In this document: one piece after another, positions 7,385 through 16,282 of the stretch
How positions within the stretch are numbered: position 1 is the first letter of the stretch
Layout of the letters: each line of letters begins with the position of its first letter
Source: Veillonella sp. AM51-8BH
GTDB lineage: Bacteria > Bacillota > Negativicutes > Veillonellales > Veillonellaceae
Length of the DNA stretch: 28,599 bases
Direction: 5' to 3'
Assembly (NCBI RefSeq): GCF_003463825.1
Contig: NZ_QSDY01000022.1
Span: forward strand, 1-28,599
Position numbers and translations under genes: made by a program
Notes under the pieces: model-generated
What the model was told of the DNA's origin: nothing
The model's database searches: none
The model's input: the letters and a program-made list of their open reading frames with translations, nothing else

Positions 7385-8392
7385 TTATTTTTCTAATAGT
7401 TCCACCATAGTGCCTATATTCATAAAGGCAAAGTGTGCTGTTTTAAGCAGTTGTACCATTAATACGGCACCAGTTCCTTCACCTAATGCCATTTGCCCAT
7501 GGATTGGAACTTCATCAAGACGAATATTTGCATAGGCTAATGCTGCTGCCATCCCTACCTCACGAGAATAATGAGATGGAATGCCATATAATGGAGCGTC
7601 TCCATTCATTTGAGTAGCACAAGCCATAGCAACTGCTGTTATATAACCATCGATAACAAATGGGATATGTAAGTCCGTACAAGCTACCATAGCACCGGTA
7701 ATAGCGGCTATATCAAAGCCACCTACGCGGCTGATTACCTCTTTTGGACTATTTAAGTGTCCCTTATGATGAGATAGTGCAGTACGTACAAATTCTCGTT
7801 TTTGATTCATGTACGCCTCTTCATCAGGACCAGATCCAGGACCTACAGTTATCCGTGGGTCTAGTTTTGTAAGACCACTTAAGACAGCTGCTGAAGTTGT
7901 GGTATTACCAACACCCATTTCACCGAAGGAAAATAGATTGATACCAGATTCTGCGTAGTAGACAACGCGGTTATATCCAGCTTGGTACGCTAGGTCAAAT
8001 TCTTCAGCGCTCATAGCAGCACCGTCTAATATATTCTTTGTGCCTTGAGCAACCTTTCGATTCACCCCAATACCTTGTGGACAAGCAATGCCTACATCTA
8101 CCACTTCGTAAGGAATATGGTTAAAGATACAATAATTAGCAACTGCACTTTTACCATCAATCATATTCTGAGACTGTTTACGGGTAATCTCATAGTTATA
8201 ACCGATTAGACCATCAACGGAAATACCATTATCTGCCGAAAAGATAATATGCTGAGCATGAATCTCAGGTTTCATATCCTGCCAAGCAAGACACATTTTC
8301 TTGAAATATCGTTCCCATAGACCCAAGCTTTTTGGAATGATCGCCTTATTTAAAATAAATTGATTAAGTTGTTCTTCAAAAACTTTGTCCAT
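7385..8392 (-). CDS. cobT: CobT-like lower-ligand phosphoribosyltransferase inside the pdu operon
   Basis: A 335-residue protein of the CobT family (nicotinate-nucleotide:dimethylbenzimidazole phosphoribosyltransferase, usually about 350 residues). CobT activates the lower-ligand base or phenol of cobamides. Conserved motifs are GEMGVGNTTT (157-166), KVGGFD-like RVGGFDIAA, IPSHYS, and LGEGTGA with the catalytic Glu at about 305. The ADHG of enteric CobT is ADNG here. The frame opens earlier, but the ATG at 8392 has a GAAGG site with 7-base spacing. It lies between pduV and pduA and so would be made together with the B12-dependent diol dehydratase. A second copy, roughly half identical by eye, lies at 20981-22018. 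The substrate cannot be read from the sequence: nitrogenous bases and phenols are both possible. Confidence 0.88.
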   Translation of the reverse strand: MDKVFEEQLNQFILNKAIIPKSLGLWERYFKKMCLAWQDMKPEIHAQHIIFSADNGISVDGLIGYNYEITRKQSQNMIDGKSAVANYCIFNHIPYEVVDVGIACPQGIGVNRKVAQGTKNILDGAAMSAEEFDLAYQAGYNRVVYYAESGINLFSFGEMGVGNTTTSAAVLSGLTKLDPRITVGPGSGPDEEAYMNQKREFVRTALSHHKGHLNSPKEVISRVGGFDIAAITGAMVACTDLHIPFVIDGYITAVAMACATQMNGDAPLYGIPSHYSREVGMAAALAYANIRLDEVPIHGQMALGEGTGAVLMVQLLKTAHFAFMNIGTMVELLEK

Positions 8393-8410
8393 GGAAAAAC
8401 CTTCTTTCAA

Positions 8411-8851
8411 CTAACTATATATGTAGTTACATAATTGTTTTAACGACTCTTCGTCGTGAACTGATATTTCAAAAATCTTAGTGGCTCCCGCTAGTTTGAG
8501 ATTGCGCCTAGGTGCCTCAACATCTTTGCCCGTATCTACCTTTGACACAACGCCTATAACTTCGCGATTGAGGGAGTTCCCAAAGCTTGGTGGAAATATG
8601 GTTGTTTCATCACCTGCAGGAATCATAAAAATCACTAAGTCCGCATCATAGGCGTGCAAGATAATGCCTCGATAGTAATTAGGATTTTCCATATATTCTC
8701 CAGGGGTATCGATGAAGTTTCCCACTCTCGTTATGGCTTGTGTCTTATGATACGTAGCCGAGCCATGGGTAATCGTATCGGCTAATGTAGTTTTACCACA
8801 ACCGCTACGTCCTACTAGAAGGATGCGTTTTTCTTTCTTTTCGGTGCTCAT
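8411..8851 (-). CDS. pduV: PduV/EutP-family small GTPase
   Basis: A 146-residue Ras-like GTPase of the EutP/PduV family (about 150 residues in Salmonella). The P-loop is GRSGCGKT (14-21), the G3 motif is DTPGEY (48-53), and the G4-like motif is SKVD (103-106). PduV has been linked to the spatial distribution of microcompartments in the cell and may bind the outside of the shell through PduU; its exact role is not settled. The gene follows pduU by about 13 bases, the usual pduU-pduV pair, and has an AAAGGG ribosome site. Confidence 0.9.
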   Translation of the reverse strand: MSTEKKEKRILLVGRSGCGKTTLADTITHGSATYHKTQAITRVGNFIDTPGEYMENPNYYRGIILHAYDADLVIFMIPAGDETTIFPPSFGNSLNREVIGVVSKVDTGKDVEAPRRNLKLAGATKIFEISVHDEESLKQLCNYIYS

Positions 8852-8864
8852 AATTACCCTTTCA

Positions 8865-9227
8865 TTAGGATCTTGTTAAATCTGTTGGAAAAAATCCTAA
8901 TATGCGTTGCAATCCTTCAATTACGCTGCGCAATGCAGATTCAACAGCAGATACATCACCAGTTATGAGAAGTGCCCCCGAAAATCTATCGATGAAACCG
9001 ATTTCGATATCACCGGATTTACTTGCAATATCGGCTGCAATAATGGTCCCTTCGCCAGGTGTTATAGTAAGAATCCCAATGGCATTTCTACCTTTTTCCT
9101 CGAGCCCCATTTTTCTAAATAGGTCTGGTTTAGGATTGGCAATAACATGGGCTATCGTAACCTGCTTTCCGGGTACAAATTCTTGTATGATGCGCTGTTT
9201 TGCATCAATTACCTCTTGAAAGGCCAT
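8865..9227 (-). CDS. pduU: PduU, circularly permuted BMC-H shell protein
   Basis: A 120-residue protein of the EutS/PduU type, in which the BMC domain is circularly permuted (116 residues in Salmonella). The hallmarks are [19 protein letters not shown] at 12-32, [21 protein letters not shown] and TGDVSAVE. The first strand pair forms a beta-barrel that caps the central pore in known structures, so PduU is unlikely to be a simple substrate channel. It has a very good ribosome site (GGAGGAG) before the ATG at 9227. About 85 bases separate it from pduF, and I saw no clear terminator there. Confidence 0.93.
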   Translation of the reverse strand: MAFQEVIDAKQRIIQEFVPGKQVTIAHVIANPKPDLFRKMGLEEKGRNAIGILTITPGEGTIIAADIASKSGDIEIGFIDRFSGALLITGDVSAVESALRSVIEGLQRILGFFPTDLTRS

Positions 9228-9312
9228 ATAATCTCCTCCTAATTCAAAATAATTTCTTTGAACTATCCTGATAAACTATGATTCGTTTTTGTTTTATATA
9301 CTCTAGCTAGAG

Positions 9313-10035
9313 TTAAGGTGCCACTAATTGGAAGAATAATACGGCTAAGCCTGCGCCGATCAATGGGCCAATAAATGGTACCCACGCATATTGCCAGTTT
9401 GCAGTTCCCTTATTAGGAATTGGTAGTAAGAAATATGCTAACCGTGGACCAAAGTCGCGCGCTGGATTTAACGCATATCCAGTAGTTGCACCAAAGGACA
9501 TACCTATGGATGCTACCAAGATACCGATGACCATAGGTGCTAAACCATCAGCCATTTTACCTAAGCAGAGAATAGCTAACATAAACATAAACGTAGCTAT
9601 AATTTCGGATATCAAATTGAAAGGTTTATTATCGATGGCTGGACCTGTTGCAAAAATCCCTACACAGTTCCCTTCATCAGGACCTGTTACTTTAAAATGT
9701 GGATAATAGAACAGTGCAGCAATGGCAGCACCAGTAAAACCACCTGCAATTTGCGCTATGGACATTGGAATAACTTGATCCCAAGGGAATATACCAGCTA
9801 CAGCAAGGGCAAAGGTAACTGCTGGATTCAAATGACCAGGGCCACCAAGTGTAATACCTACGTATACACCAAAGGAAACGGCAAAGGCCCATCCAAAGAT
9901 AATGTGTAACCAGTTAGTTCCAAAAATACTAACGATGGTTTTCTTTAATAAAATTGATGCATTTGTACTGTTACCAAATGCAATTAGAACGGCAGTACCA
10001 ACAAACTCACTAATATACATTTGCGTTACGTCCAT
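9313..10035 (-). CDS. pduF: PduF, propanediol/glycerol diffusion facilitator
   Basis: A 240-residue membrane channel of the MIP (aquaporin/GlpF) family with six membrane segments and two half-helices. The two NPA motifs are at about 70-72 (HLNPAV) and 190-192 (ALNPARDFGPR). The Asp after the second NPAR marks the glycerol-facilitator branch rather than water-only aquaporins. It would let 1,2-propanediol or glycerol enter the cell. A GTG at 10044 opens the frame, but the ATG at 10035 sits 8 bases after GAGG and gives the better start. The gene follows pduO with almost no gap, whereas in Salmonella pduF is transcribed separately near pocR. Confidence 0.92.
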   Translation of the reverse strand: MDVTQMYISEFVGTAVLIAFGNSTNASILLKKTIVSIFGTNWLHIIFGWAFAVSFGVYVGITLGGPGHLNPAVTFALAVAGIFPWDQVIPMSIAQIAGGFTGAAIAALFYYPHFKVTGPDEGNCVGIFATGPAIDNKPFNLISEIIATFMFMLAILCLGKMADGLAPMVIGILVASIGMSFGATTGYALNPARDFGPRLAYFLLPIPNKGTANWQYAWVPFIGPLIGAGLAVLFFQLVAP

Positions 10036-10045
10036 TGTTTTCACC

Positions 10046-11101
10046 TCATCGAGTTAACAAAGATTGTAATGCATGAGATGCAATGTCCATATCTTCTGCC
10101 ACAGTGCCACCGCTAATGCCGAAACCACCGACAATTTCGCCGTCGATGATGATCGGATAACCTCCACCAAAGGTACAGATTTTACGATTTACCATGGATT
10201 CAATGTTGAATAGATCGCCATCAGGCTGTGCACTTTGATGTACTTCATGAGTTGCCGCTTTGAGAGCTACTGCAGTATACGCCTTTGCCTGTGCGATATC
10301 GTTGCTGATGAGCAATGCATCTGACATACGATGGAAATACATTAATACACCGTTTGCATCTACTATAGATACAACGATAGGTACACCTATGGACTGAGCA
10401 TAGTCCATGGCTGCTTGTGAAAGTTTCGTCATAATTTCTTCTAGCTTTGTTCTAGTTGCCATATAACTAACTCCATTTTCAGTAGTATGCCCCATATGCC
10501 ATAAGCTCCGATTCGTTTCCGCCAGTACTTCAGCATGACTGTTCTTAACACGTTCTGCTACGCGCTCTACAATTGTTTCTACAAATTGCACATAGTCTTC
10601 CATACGAGCCATGATATAAAGAGCATCAGATAATCGATTTATAAATTTTCGAACCTCATCGCGAATTGGTTCTACAGAACCTAAGCTAATAAGTAACCGT
10701 TCACCGCGACGACAGATTGTGCGAGCCACATGTAGCTCTGCAGCAGATAAATAATTTCCGCTTAATATAAAGCTATGTTGCTGTGGCAATCGATTAGTAT
10801 AGTCATCGATCATGTATTCCAATTCGCTTATATCTTGTTGTGAAATTAGATTACTACTTTCACTTAGATTTTCCACATGAGGCGTGGCTACCTCCGCACA
10901 TAAGCGGAATAGCTGATGTTGTAATGTGTGAAGCACATGTTTATTGTCTGGTGAGACAACTAATTTCTCACATACACTAACCTGTGCATTTAATTCATCA
11001 AAGGTTCCATATGTGTCCACACGAAGTGAATTTTTAGGTACTCTAGTGCCATCAAATAAGGCCGTTGTACCTGCATCACCGGTTTTCGTATAAATAGCCA
11101 T
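10046..11101 (-). CDS. pduO: PduO, adenosyltransferase fused to an HbpS/GlcG-like domain
   Basis: A 351-residue two-domain protein. Residues 1 to about 190 form a PduO-type ATP:cob(I)alamin adenosyltransferase: TKTGDAGTT (5-13) binds ATP, RTICRRGER (127-135) and FINRLSDALY (153-162) are the family motifs. Residues from about 215 onward form an HbpS/GlcG-like domain (IVVSIVDANG, GGYPIIIDGEIVGGFGISGG), which can bind haem in the Salmonella protein. The enzyme remakes adenosylcobalamin for PduCDE. The ATG at 11101 is 8 bases after AGAGG; an upstream GTG overlaps that site. The usual partner that reduces the cobalt, PduS, is absent from the window. Confidence 0.94.
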   Translation of the reverse strand: MAIYTKTGDAGTTALFDGTRVPKNSLRVDTYGTFDELNAQVSVCEKLVVSPDNKHVLHTLQHQLFRLCAEVATPHVENLSESSNLISQQDISELEYMIDDYTNRLPQQHSFILSGNYLSAAELHVARTICRRGERLLISLGSVEPIRDEVRKFINRLSDALYIMARMEDYVQFVETIVERVAERVKNSHAEVLAETNRSLWHMGHTTENGVSYMATRTKLEEIMTKLSQAAMDYAQSIGVPIVVSIVDANGVLMYFHRMSDALLISNDIAQAKAYTAVALKAATHEVHQSAQPDGDLFNIESMVNRKICTFGGGYPIIIDGEIVGGFGISGGTVAEDMDIASHALQSLLTR

Positions 11102-11128
11102 ATGCACCACCTCTAAAGTTAGTTAGAT

Positions 11129-11500
11129 TTAAAAAGCTACTTCCAATCGTTCATCGGAAACGAAAGGATTACCTTTTACAAGGCGGGCTGCATTGACACC
11201 TAAGGTACGTAAGCTATCTGGATATTGAGCATAACCCGTAAGTCGATAAATAAATTGATGCATTGGTATGTTTTTATAGGTCAACACAATCGCCTCATCA
11301 TCAACGCCTATCCCAACAGATAAAGCGGAATTACGAGATGCTAGGTCAGCCAATGTCATATGCGTACCACTATGGGACTCAATGACAACAGGTAGACCTT
11401 CCTCTTCAATTCCATATAGAACGGGTTTTAGTATATCCTCACTGATATGCTCTGTAGCATACAGCAATATGGTTGGCTTACTGACGATACTTTGATCCAT
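11129..11500 (-). CDS. pduH: PduH, diol dehydratase reactivase small subunit
   Basis: A 123-residue protein of the DdrB/PduH family (116 residues in Salmonella). It shares a fold with the PduD medium subunit and swaps with it to release damaged cofactor from the diol dehydratase. Visible are the YGIEEEGLP segment, also present in PduD of this operon (AGIEEEGLK), and the AR..KGNPF stretch near the C-terminus. The pduG stop overlaps this start (TGATG), so the two are translationally coupled. The ATG at 11500 is better spaced from GGAGG than the one at 11503. Its partner pduG is frameshifted near its 5' end. Confidence 0.9.
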   Translation of the reverse strand: MDQSIVSKPTILLYATEHISEDILKPVLYGIEEEGLPVVIESHSGTHMTLADLASRNSALSVGIGVDDEAIVLTYKNIPMHQFIYRLTGYAQYPDSLRTLGVNAARLVKGNPFVSDERLEVAF

Positions 11501-13325
11501 CATAGGCCTCCCTTCTGTGCATAGGATAATACCAATCCTGTAGCTACCGCATTTCGTGCCCCTTCAACGCCTCGAATATTGCCTCGCCCCGCTACTAATG
11601 CATATTGTGAAAGTGCATCGGTTACGAGTTGAGGAATTTCAAAGTCTAATGCAGAACCACCTACGATAACTACGAATGGTATATCTCGCACATTATGAGT
11701 AGGACTAACAGATGCCAAAGCGCGGAGTGAGTTTGTGACAAATACCCGTTTCTTTGCAGTTTGACGAACACGCTTAATCTTTTCTAGAGGGATATCTCGC
11801 TCTACAGGAACGAGCCCATCTGGCGTTACGATAACAACGCGTCCAAACAATGCTGCCGAAAGTGGTTCATTAAAGAACTGCACCGTTCCATCTTCGTGAC
11901 GAATGTGATATACACTGAGTACTTGAGCCAATGGATCTCGTTTGATGGCTTCTGCAATATGCATATCCTCTAAACCAAGTTCAGAATTGATGAGCATAGT
12001 TACCATATTTCCTGCTCCTGCAAGATGAATGGCTTTAATTTTTCCTTCTTGGTTAATGATGGATGCATCAGTTGAGCCTGCCCCTAGATCGAGTATGGCC
12101 ATTGGTTTTGCTGTCCCCGGTGTAGTCAAAGCGCCTAAGATAGCTGATTCAGCCTCTTCACCACCGATTTCAACTGGTACGCCTAGCTCTTTTTCTACCT
12201 GCTTTGCAATGATTTCCATTTGTAGATGATCTGACTTAACCATGGAGGCAATGCCTACGGCTTGTTCCATAGAGAACTCACCTGCAAGGCCACCCTTTAC
12301 ATTGATAGGAACAGCTACATCTACGGCTAGCAAGTCTTGGATGAATACATCTTGCGGGGATTTATTCGTCAATTGAGCCATTGTAAGGCGAACCTTTTCA
12401 AGCATGCCACCTACGTTCGTACCTGCTTCACCACTGATATCATCGATAGGATGAACAGATTCGAGGGTTTCCATAATTCTCTCTGCCCCAGCAGATACAT
12501 CGACGGATACAGTTCGATCATTCCCCATAACAATGATGGATCCTGCCGGTATTACCCGCTCCTTAACGTCCCCTGCCGGTGTTTTGATGACTACAGCTGA
12601 GCGATTTCCGATAAGAGCTCTAGCGATAGGTACAATATTCTTTGTTTCCTCTGGTGAAAGCTCAAATACAGTGGCAATCCCATAAGGATTTGATAATTGT
12701 GATACCACTTGCCCCGGTTCTACAACCTCTACGGCAGAAAGCATGCCCATTGGGATTTTATCGATATACGCAACCTCATCTACGATAGGAATTTTATGAT
12801 CCAATCGATTGTTAACGAGTACGCCGTCATCGGCTTGAAGGATAGCAGCTCGAATATCATAACCTCGTTTGCAATATGCATTAATCAGCTGTGCTATCAA
12901 TTCAAAATCGATAATCTTTGGAGCTACCACGATGTATGGCTGACCTTGTGGCTTATCAATTAGTTGCTCAATGGGAACGGTATACCCTACACCAAGACCT
13001 AAGCCACCTGGTGTTTTAGGGTTGTGCCCTATCATGGTAGATTCCGTAATTATGGTTTCTGTAATCGTTTCCATGGCCACATCGCCGATAACTGGTGTAG
13101 CCTCATTAATGCGAACTAAGTCAATGTCTCGTAGTGTAAGATTAGCAGACCTAATTAGCGACTTGAGGGCATCCATGAGACCTACGATATTTTCGCGTGT
13201 TCCTTTAATACCAGTGGTACTAGCGATGGCAGAAGATAAGAACTTTACCTCTCCATTACTATGAATTTCGGCCAAGGCGCTTCTGTTGTAGAGTTTCCGA
13301 TATCGATGCCAACAATTCGTTTCAT
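11500..13325 (-). pseudogene. pduG: PduG, diol dehydratase reactivase large subunit, frameshifted near the start
   Basis: A 591-codon frame (13275 to 11500) encodes nearly all of PduG, the Hsp70-like ATPase that reactivates diol dehydratase (about 610 residues in Salmonella). It includes RINEATPVIGDVAMETITET, GHNPKTPGG, IAILDLGAGSTDASI-like MAILDLGAGSTDASI and FVVIVGGSALDFE. The true start is the ATG at 13325 with an AGGAGA site: it begins MKRIVGIDIGNSTTE, the family's first phosphate loop. After GAA at 13281 the frame breaks. One base is missing relative to the expected E-x-A-L-A, and the ATG frame stops at 13245 after 26 residues. The remaining frame has no convincing start. If real, the mutation removes the ATPase loop and should stop reactivation. 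If a sequencing error, the gene is intact. Confidence 0.88.
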
Positions 13326-13343
13326 AATGACATCTCCTATAGG

Positions 13344-13880
13344 TTAATTATCACCTTTAAGTTTTTTACGACGTTCGTAATTTTCTGCAGCTTCTCGTAC
13401 AAAGTTTGCACAAATTGGAGCCCCTAAACCATCAAGTTCGCTAGCAATATCTAACAGTTCTTGTTTAGAAGAACGATATGGACGAAGTGCATTATACATT
13501 TCAAGTAAGCGTTTATCGCTAACTTTCGTCATTTCTGCGGCGCGGGAGAAATTGAGTTCAATTTGATCACGGCCCCCAGCCTTAGCAATTTGACCTTGAG
13601 CTTTCAAAATAGATGGAGAAATTTTTAAATCGTCCATTGTAATATGTCCGGCCATTACGTTATCCATCGTAATATGGCTTAAATCTCGACCTTGACCAAG
13701 ATCAATCCATTCTGGATGTTTTTTAGCAATCGGATAATCTTCGATGGTAACCACTCTATCTACAACTGTTGTATTAGGTGTAGATGATGTATGAGGCGCA
13801 GAGTATTGTGTAGTATTTCCCTTTGCCCCGTCTATTTCAGATACGATCTGCCGAATTAAGGCTTCTAATTCGTTAGCCAT
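13344..13880 (-). CDS. pduE: PduE, diol dehydratase small subunit
   Basis: The 178-residue gamma subunit of coenzyme-B12-dependent 1,2-propanediol dehydratase (173 residues in Salmonella). The N-terminal helix ELEALIRQIVSEID (4-17) followed by a Ser/Thr/Pro-rich linker is the encapsulation-type extension known for the PduE/PduD subunits. The core shows YPIAKKHPEWI, GRDLSHITMDNVMAGHITMDDL and the C-terminal FVREAAENYERRKKLK. It has an AAGGAGG site before ATG 13880 and lies about 12 bases after pduD. It acts in the lumen of the compartment. Confidence 0.95.
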   Translation of the reverse strand: MANELEALIRQIVSEIDGAKGNTTQYSAPHTSSTPNTTVVDRVVTIEDYPIAKKHPEWIDLGQGRDLSHITMDNVMAGHITMDDLKISPSILKAQGQIAKAGGRDQIELNFSRAAEMTKVSDKRLLEMYNALRPYRSSKQELLDIASELDGLGAPICANFVREAAENYERRKKLKGDN

Positions 13881-13891
13881 AGTAAACCTCC

Positions 13892-14587
13892 TTATACAGT
13901 GACACGAACTTCATCAGCTGGCTTACCTTTTACTACATGCTTAGTTTCCTTGATATGAAGCAATGCAGATAATGCTTGATATTTTGGACGAGCCATTTGA
14001 TCGTTCAATGTTGGTACTGGTGTTGGGGATTCGCCCTTAGCATATTTAGCAGCATTTTTACCGATAGCGCGGTATGTTTCAGCTGTTAATAGAGGTGCTT
14101 GAGGGAATAATTCCAAGTTTGAAAGTGGTTGTAAGTCCCGTTGGTGAATCAAAGTAGTACCTTTAGATTGAATACCGATGCATACACCAGATCCAGAAAT
14201 AGAATCGCCTTCAACGGCTACGGCCGCTACGTCAGAGGAACGGTATACGCGAATTACACGAGCTTTTAAACCTTCTTCTTCGATACCAGCTACTAATTGG
14301 CGAATTACCTCTTGATGCGGTACACCAACGATGGTTTGTCGTTGACTACGGCCAAAGGCAGGGCCAACAGCAATAACCACTTCATCTGCGCTTGTACCAG
14401 GTTGTGCAGGGCCACCAGTTTGGAGCCAGCTATCGTCACCAGTTGGATCTTCATGTCTAGGAGTAGCACTTGGTGTTGTGCTTTTACCAGCACTAGCCTT
14501 GAATTGTGGTGCTTCATGAACACCACCCATTTCTTGTAAAACGTCTAGGATAATAGAACGTAATACATCTCTGTTAATTTCAGCCAT
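13892..14587 (-). CDS. pduD: PduD, diol dehydratase medium subunit
   Basis: The 231-residue beta subunit of 1,2-propanediol dehydratase (224 residues in Salmonella). The first 21 residues ([18 protein letters not shown]) form the encapsulation helix that in known systems brings the whole PduCDE complex into the compartment. A Ser/Thr/Pro-rich linker runs to about residue 65. The core has [21 protein letters not shown] and a C-terminal YAKGE..TPVP segment. Two ATGs stand in tandem (14590, 14587); the second is better spaced from AAGGAGG. The N-terminal helix is the closest match in this window to the first helix of the 59-residue protein at 5944-6123. Confidence 0.95.
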   Translation of the reverse strand: MAEINRDVLRSIILDVLQEMGGVHEAPQFKASAGKSTTPSATPRHEDPTGDDSWLQTGGPAQPGTSADEVVIAVGPAFGRSQRQTIVGVPHQEVIRQLVAGIEEEGLKARVIRVYRSSDVAAVAVEGDSISGSGVCIGIQSKGTTLIHQRDLQPLSNLELFPQAPLLTAETYRAIGKNAAKYAKGESPTPVPTLNDQMARPKYQALSALLHIKETKHVVKGKPADEVRVTV

Positions 14588-14599
14588 CATGACACCTCC

Positions 14600-16261
14600 T
14601 TATATATCCCGTGGATCAATGGCGTTTGGAATATCTTTAATGCGTTCCCAATCTTCACCTTCCACACGATAACCTGTGCCAACACCTTGATAGTCATTTC
14701 TATTGTTAATCGCGGAGATAACATTGAAATCACGGTCAAAGATGGCCGATGTTTGTAAGTAATCGCCGGAGATTTTTTGTTTTAATAGATTCAAAATACT
14801 TTGTGCTACATCAGGATGACCTTCTTTAGCTAAGCCTTTTACAAAGTCAACACCTGTAACACCGCGGTTCAACAAGTCTTGAGCCGCTTTAATATCTGCA
14901 ACCTTGTCGCGAGGAGGCATATCTTTAGAGCCATTCGCATAAGTAGCAGCCTCTACCTCTTGATCTGTAATCGGAGGCAAACCTAATGCTTTGAATAAAG
15001 CTTGTAGTGCACGAGCCGCTTTATTACGAACTGCTACTACTTCTTCTTCGCGAGCAGGGATAAGTCCACCATTTACCTTAAGGTCACGTTGAATAACTGT
15101 CCAGTCATCATAGTCCTCTGCATCCCAGTTGGAACCAGCAAACATGTTGTCATAGTTTGGTGTAGAGCTATAACCAGAGCAAATGAAGTCAGTACCTGGT
15201 GCAAATTGCATCAATGTACGAGCTGTTCTACGCAAATCAGAATGACTGAATGTTTGGTCATTACTAGATGCACATTCTAGGTCGAGCATAGCTGCTACAA
15301 GGTTTTCTGCTAATACAGCGCGGATACCAGAAGGTACAGCTGCTGGAATACCGATACAGCTTACAGAACCATTTTGGATACCTTGTACGCCAGCGCCTTT
15401 TGTGATATATAGGCAACGGATTTCAAGGTACAACATAGATTTACCTTCTGCTTGGCCCATTTGTACTTCAGAACCTGTACCAGAGGTGAAGCGCATTTTA
15501 AGACCACGAGAGGCATAAGCAGATGCGAGGAATCCTTTAGACCAAGGTGTATCATCACCATCGGTAAATACGTCTTCTGTACCATATACGGAAATTGTTT
15601 CTGCATATGCTGTGAAGCCACGCATGCCAAGTTCCAATTCTGTCGCTTCTTCCAAGGAGCATTGTGTCAATACACCTGGGCGACCACATTGAGAGCCTAC
15701 GAGTAAGCTAATCGCATTGAGTGGTGCGTAACGAGCAACGGCTACTGTTGTTTCTTCTTCTGCGAACCCACGAAGTGCACCTTCCGCAGCATCGGCTGCG
15801 ATTTGTACTGGATTGTCGTTTACGTTCGTTACATGAGCTTGGTTAGCCATTGTACGACGAGCACGCATTTTTTGCATACATTGCATCATCTCAACAACGT
15901 TCATAGAAGAAACAACTTCCAACATTTTCGCTGGAGTAATAGATTTACAAATCTTAACGATTTCTTCACGAGGTACTGATGGTGTAAGCATCATATTAGC
16001 AATCTCTTTTGAATCCTTTGCCATTGCTTGTTCAGCACCATCGAGAACGATACCGTAATTTGCAATAAATGTATCGATAAGATCAAAATCTTCACGGCGT
16101 TTACTATCGAGTTCAACGATGCGCCCACCTTCGATTTTGAGACTAGGCTTTGGATCTTGAGGAGATTCCATGGCTATAAAACCTTCCTCTACCCATTCCT
16201 TTACATAACCATCCTGATTAACAGGACGTTGACTTAAGACTTCGAAACGTTTTGATTTCAT
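14600..16261 (-). CDS. pduC: PduC, diol dehydratase large (catalytic) subunit
   Basis: A 553-residue alpha subunit of adenosylcobalamin-dependent 1,2-propanediol dehydratase (554 residues in Salmonella). It converts 1,2-propanediol to propionaldehyde by a radical mechanism. Counting residues from the ATG at 16261, the active-site residues known from the Klebsiella enzyme all fall on their usual numbers: H143 (QAHVTNV), E170, Q296 and S301 (GVQGIQNGSVSCIG), D335 (ASSNDQTF) and S362. The protein is thus likely active. The start was chosen because MKSKRFEVL matches the family start and AAGGATGG lies 8 bases upstream; an earlier ATG at 16273 abuts the ribosome site. Glycerol could also be a substrate. 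Confidence 0.97.
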   Translation of the reverse strand: MKSKRFEVLSQRPVNQDGYVKEWVEEGFIAMESPQDPKPSLKIEGGRIVELDSKRREDFDLIDTFIANYGIVLDGAEQAMAKDSKEIANMMLTPSVPREEIVKICKSITPAKMLEVVSSMNVVEMMQCMQKMRARRTMANQAHVTNVNDNPVQIAADAAEGALRGFAEEETTVAVARYAPLNAISLLVGSQCGRPGVLTQCSLEEATELELGMRGFTAYAETISVYGTEDVFTDGDDTPWSKGFLASAYASRGLKMRFTSGTGSEVQMGQAEGKSMLYLEIRCLYITKGAGVQGIQNGSVSCIGIPAAVPSGIRAVLAENLVAAMLDLECASSNDQTFSHSDLRRTARTLMQFAPGTDFICSGYSSTPNYDNMFAGSNWDAEDYDDWTVIQRDLKVNGGLIPAREEEVVAVRNKAARALQALFKALGLPPITDQEVEAATYANGSKDMPPRDKVADIKAAQDLLNRGVTGVDFVKGLAKEGHPDVAQSILNLLKQKISGDYLQTSAIFDRDFNVISAINNRNDYQGVGTGYRVEGEDWERIKDIPNAIDPRDI

Positions 16262-16282
16262 AGGGCATACCATCCTTTCAGA

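Noticed and set aside
13263..13275. TTG at 13275 as the true pduG start
   Set aside because: No ribosome site is placed for it, and the missing PduG N-terminus (MKRIVGIDIGNSTTE) is present just upstream in another frame with AGGAGA. A frameshift explains the sequence better.
13276..13284. Programmed -1 frameshifting in pduG
   Set aside because: The bases GAA GCG CCT do not form an X XXY YYZ slippery heptamer, so this is not supported.
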